Shown: positions 3,899 through 5,575 of the stretch, one piece after another
Layout of the letters: the number at the start of each line of letters is the position of its first letter
Numbering within the stretch: the first letter of the stretch is position 1
Source of the DNA: Candidatus Gastranaerophilales bacterium
GTDB lineage: Bacteria; Cyanobacteriota; Vampirovibrionia; Gastranaerophilales; Gastranaerophilaceae
Direction of reading: 5' to 3'
NCBI GenBank assembly: GCA_947589525.1
Contig: CANQAW010000119.1
Coordinates: forward strand, 1-5,575
DNA length: 5,575 nucleotides
Notes under the pieces: generated by a model
Seen by the model: the letters and a program-made list of their open reading frames with translations, nothing else
Told to the model about the DNA's origin: nothing
The model's database searches: none
Position numbers and translations under genes: made by a program

Positions 3899-5575
3899 AT
3901 GTTACAAGCCGTCCCTAATGCTATTAAAAGTGCTTTTAAAGGAAGTTTTATTAAAAAAATCTGCAATTATCTGCATGATTGCGTAAGAGAAGAGGTTAAA
4001 TCTTCTACTTTCAGAAATCTAAAAGCCGATAAAGAAAATAAGTGGATTTTTTTAGAGGGCAGTGAGCTTGCTTTTTCTAAGTTTCCGCAAGTTCAAGAGC
4101 TTGACGGTGCAAATTCAAAACTAACCGAACTGATGATTCAATCCGAAATGAATCAGCGTGAAAAATATTTGATATACGGCTATATTTTTCTTGTCGGTAA
4201 AAACGGGAAATCAAAGAAAAATAATGAATTTCTGACTCCGCTTTTATATACTCCCGCTAAGCTTGTACGTGACGGAATGAAAATAAAATTATCCGTTTTA
4301 GAGGATAGCTTGTCTTTAAATACGGGTGCAATCGCTCAATTAATTCAAAAAGAAGACGAGCAGGAAATTGATGCTATGCTTGAAGGCCTGCTTGATGTTG
4401 TCCCTTCTTTACCGCTTGAAATTGAGGATTTAAATATTTTTCTTACTACTTTAAAATCCATAATTCCCGATATTAATATTTCGCTAAATCTTGAAACGGC
4501 ATCACTTAATTCGTCCGACGATTGTGATTTTTACAGTGATGATGTTAGCAACGCTATTGAAAAAATTGAAAACGGCGAGTTTGATTTCGACTCTTTGGAA
4601 ACGATTAACAATGCTACAAAAGTAAAAGTTGACACTCTTACGCTGGAATATTCCAAAGCGATTATTTTAACGACACGTCCGACGGTTACGGCGGGAGTTT
4701 TGCATGAACTTATTCAGATAGCGGATAAACCTCAGGGTGTACATCGTGAAACCGTATTAAATGTTATAAACCAAGAATTTTTAGAATCACACGGGGAAAT
4801 TGATTTAATTCAGGATGAAAAAAAAGCATCCGATTTTTTCCCTATTACCCCTTTAAACTTATCCGATTCTCAGCAGGATGTTATAAGAAAAATTGAAGAA
4901 AACGATTTTTTATCCGTTTACGGCCCGCCCGGAACGGGTAAAAGCCAAACTATAGTTAATGTGATTGCGCATCTTATCGCAAATAATAAAACCGTCTTGT
5001 TTGCAAGCAGAATGGATAAAGCGGTTGATGTTGTTGCGGACAGATTAAACGAATTAAATGCACCATATATTGCACTCAGAGCGGGCAGGGCAAATTATCA
5101 AAGACAATTAAATATCGAGCTTCAAGAGCTTTTATCCGATAAAGCCGATTTGAATATTGATATTAACGACAATTTAACTGCCGATACCGACGATATGAAG
5201 GACTTACTTAAGGATATAAAACGCATGGAAGACAGCGTTTTATCAATTCTTTCTCTTGAAAAGCAATATTCGCAATTGTACGAGGAATTTGAACTTTCAA
5301 AAGATTCAATATCCGACCTTGTTTTGATTGTTCAAAAGCTTAGCTGTCATGAGCTGGAATGTGCAAAGAAAGTTTTTTCGGTTATTGAAGAAATTGAAAA
5401 TAAATACAAAAAGAATTTGCTTGATAAAATAAAGCTGTTTTTTGACTACAGAAAAATAAGAAAAATTTTAAAGCTGTCAAAAGTTTTAAATTCGGATATT
5501 TTAAAAAGATTACCTTACGAACTGAATGTGGCTTTTGAAGAGGCAAAATTGTCCGAAATTGAGGATAAAATAATG
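3899..5575 (+). CDS. Large SF1 (Upf1/DNA2-like) helicase with DUF4011-like N-terminus, 3' end outside window
   Basis: The frame is open for 559 codons to the right edge. The ATG at 3899 has AGAGGT (3887-3892) 6 nt upstream and a strong promoter. Residues 1-310 look like the N-terminal region of DUF4011/AAA_11 proteins, with the strand pair EFLTPLLYTPAKLVRDGMKI and an LNTGAIAQL segment (about 110-148). A helicase motor then begins: a Q-motif-like LSDSQQDVI (321-329), Walker A GPPGTGKSQT (342-351, Lys348) and motif Ia in KTVLFASRMDKAVDVVADRL (364-383). Residues about 400-559 are charged, helical and partly coiled-coil-like, the kind of insertion this family carries between motif Ia and Walker B. 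Motif II and motifs III-VI are not reached, and any C-terminal nuclease domain is unseen. ATP-driven action on DNA or RNA is inferred. Relatives occur in both defence loci and housekeeping settings, so the role is open. Confidence 0.82.
   Translation, partial: MLQAVPNAIKSAFKGSFIKKICNYLHDCVREEVKSSTFRNLKADKENKWIFLEGSELAFSKFPQVQELDGANSKLTELMIQSEMNQREKYLIYGYIFLVGKNGKSKKNNEFLTPLLYTPAKLVRDGMKIKLSVLEDSLSLNTGAIAQLIQKEDEQEIDAMLEGLLDVVPSLPLEIEDLNIFLTTLKSIIPDINISLNLETASLNSSDDCDFYSDDVSNAIEKIENGEFDFDSLETINNATKVKVDTLTLEYSKAIILTTRPTVTAGVLHELIQIADKPQGVHRETVLNVINQEFLESHGEIDLIQDEKKASDFFPITPLNLSDSQQDVIRKIEENDFLSVYGPPGTGKSQTIVNVIAHLIANNKTVLFASRMDKAVDVVADRLNELNAPYIALRAGRANYQRQLNIELQELLSDKADLNIDINDNLTADTDDMKDLLKDIKRMEDSVLSILSLEKQYSQLYEEFELSKDSISDLVLIVQKLSCHELECAKKVFSVIEEIENKYKKNLLDKIKLFFDYRKIRKILKLSKVLNSDILKRLPYELNVAFEEAKLSEIEDKIM

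Noticed and set aside
1..5575. tRNA genes, CRISPR arrays, insertion sequences or long direct repeats
   Set aside because: I looked for cloverleaf features, regularly spaced repeats, transposase motifs and terminal inverted repeats on both strands and saw none.

Overview
The window is an AT-rich piece of bacterial chromosome that mixes housekeeping genes with less familiar ones. The S12 and S7 proteins point to a relative of the cyanobacterial lineage. S12 has the cyanobacterium-like stretches TNCPQRRGVCTRVYTTT, SYIPGIGHNLQEHSV and the ending RSKYGTK, and S7 starts MSRR and ends HKMAEANKAFVHYRY. With the strong AT bias, this suggests a non-photosynthetic sister group such as Melainabacteria/Gastranaerophilales. 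That is inference from remembered consensus sequences, not from a tree.

Left part (1-1120). The C-terminal 51 residues of a LemA-like protein run off the left edge on the + strand. The gene ends at a symmetric hairpin that can terminate transcription in both directions. Facing it on the - strand are two small genes of unknown function: a 107-residue protein with a Sec signal peptide, and upstream of it a 149-residue protein. Each has its own recognisable promoter signal.

Middle (1121-3834). On the + strand, ndk (nucleoside diphosphate kinase) and tgt (tRNA-guanine transglycosylase of the queuosine pathway) form a tight pair separated by one base. A fresh promoter then drives rpsL-rpsG (ribosomal proteins S12 and S7), which ends at a clear intrinsic terminator. 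The fusA and tuf genes that usually follow rpsG in the str operon are absent.

Right part (3835-5575). A near-consensus promoter with an extended -10 drives a large open gene that runs off the right edge. Its first 559 codons encode a DUF4011-like N-terminal region followed by the start of an SF1 (Upf1/DNA2-like) helicase motor with an intact Walker A motif. It is the only candidate here for an accessory or defence-type system, but its remaining motifs, C-terminus and neighbours lie outside the window.

No tRNA, rRNA, CRISPR array, insertion sequence or long repeat was seen. Two short palindromes sit across the -10/start regions of the rpsL and helicase promoters and could be operators. No gene-free stretch exceeds 300 bases.
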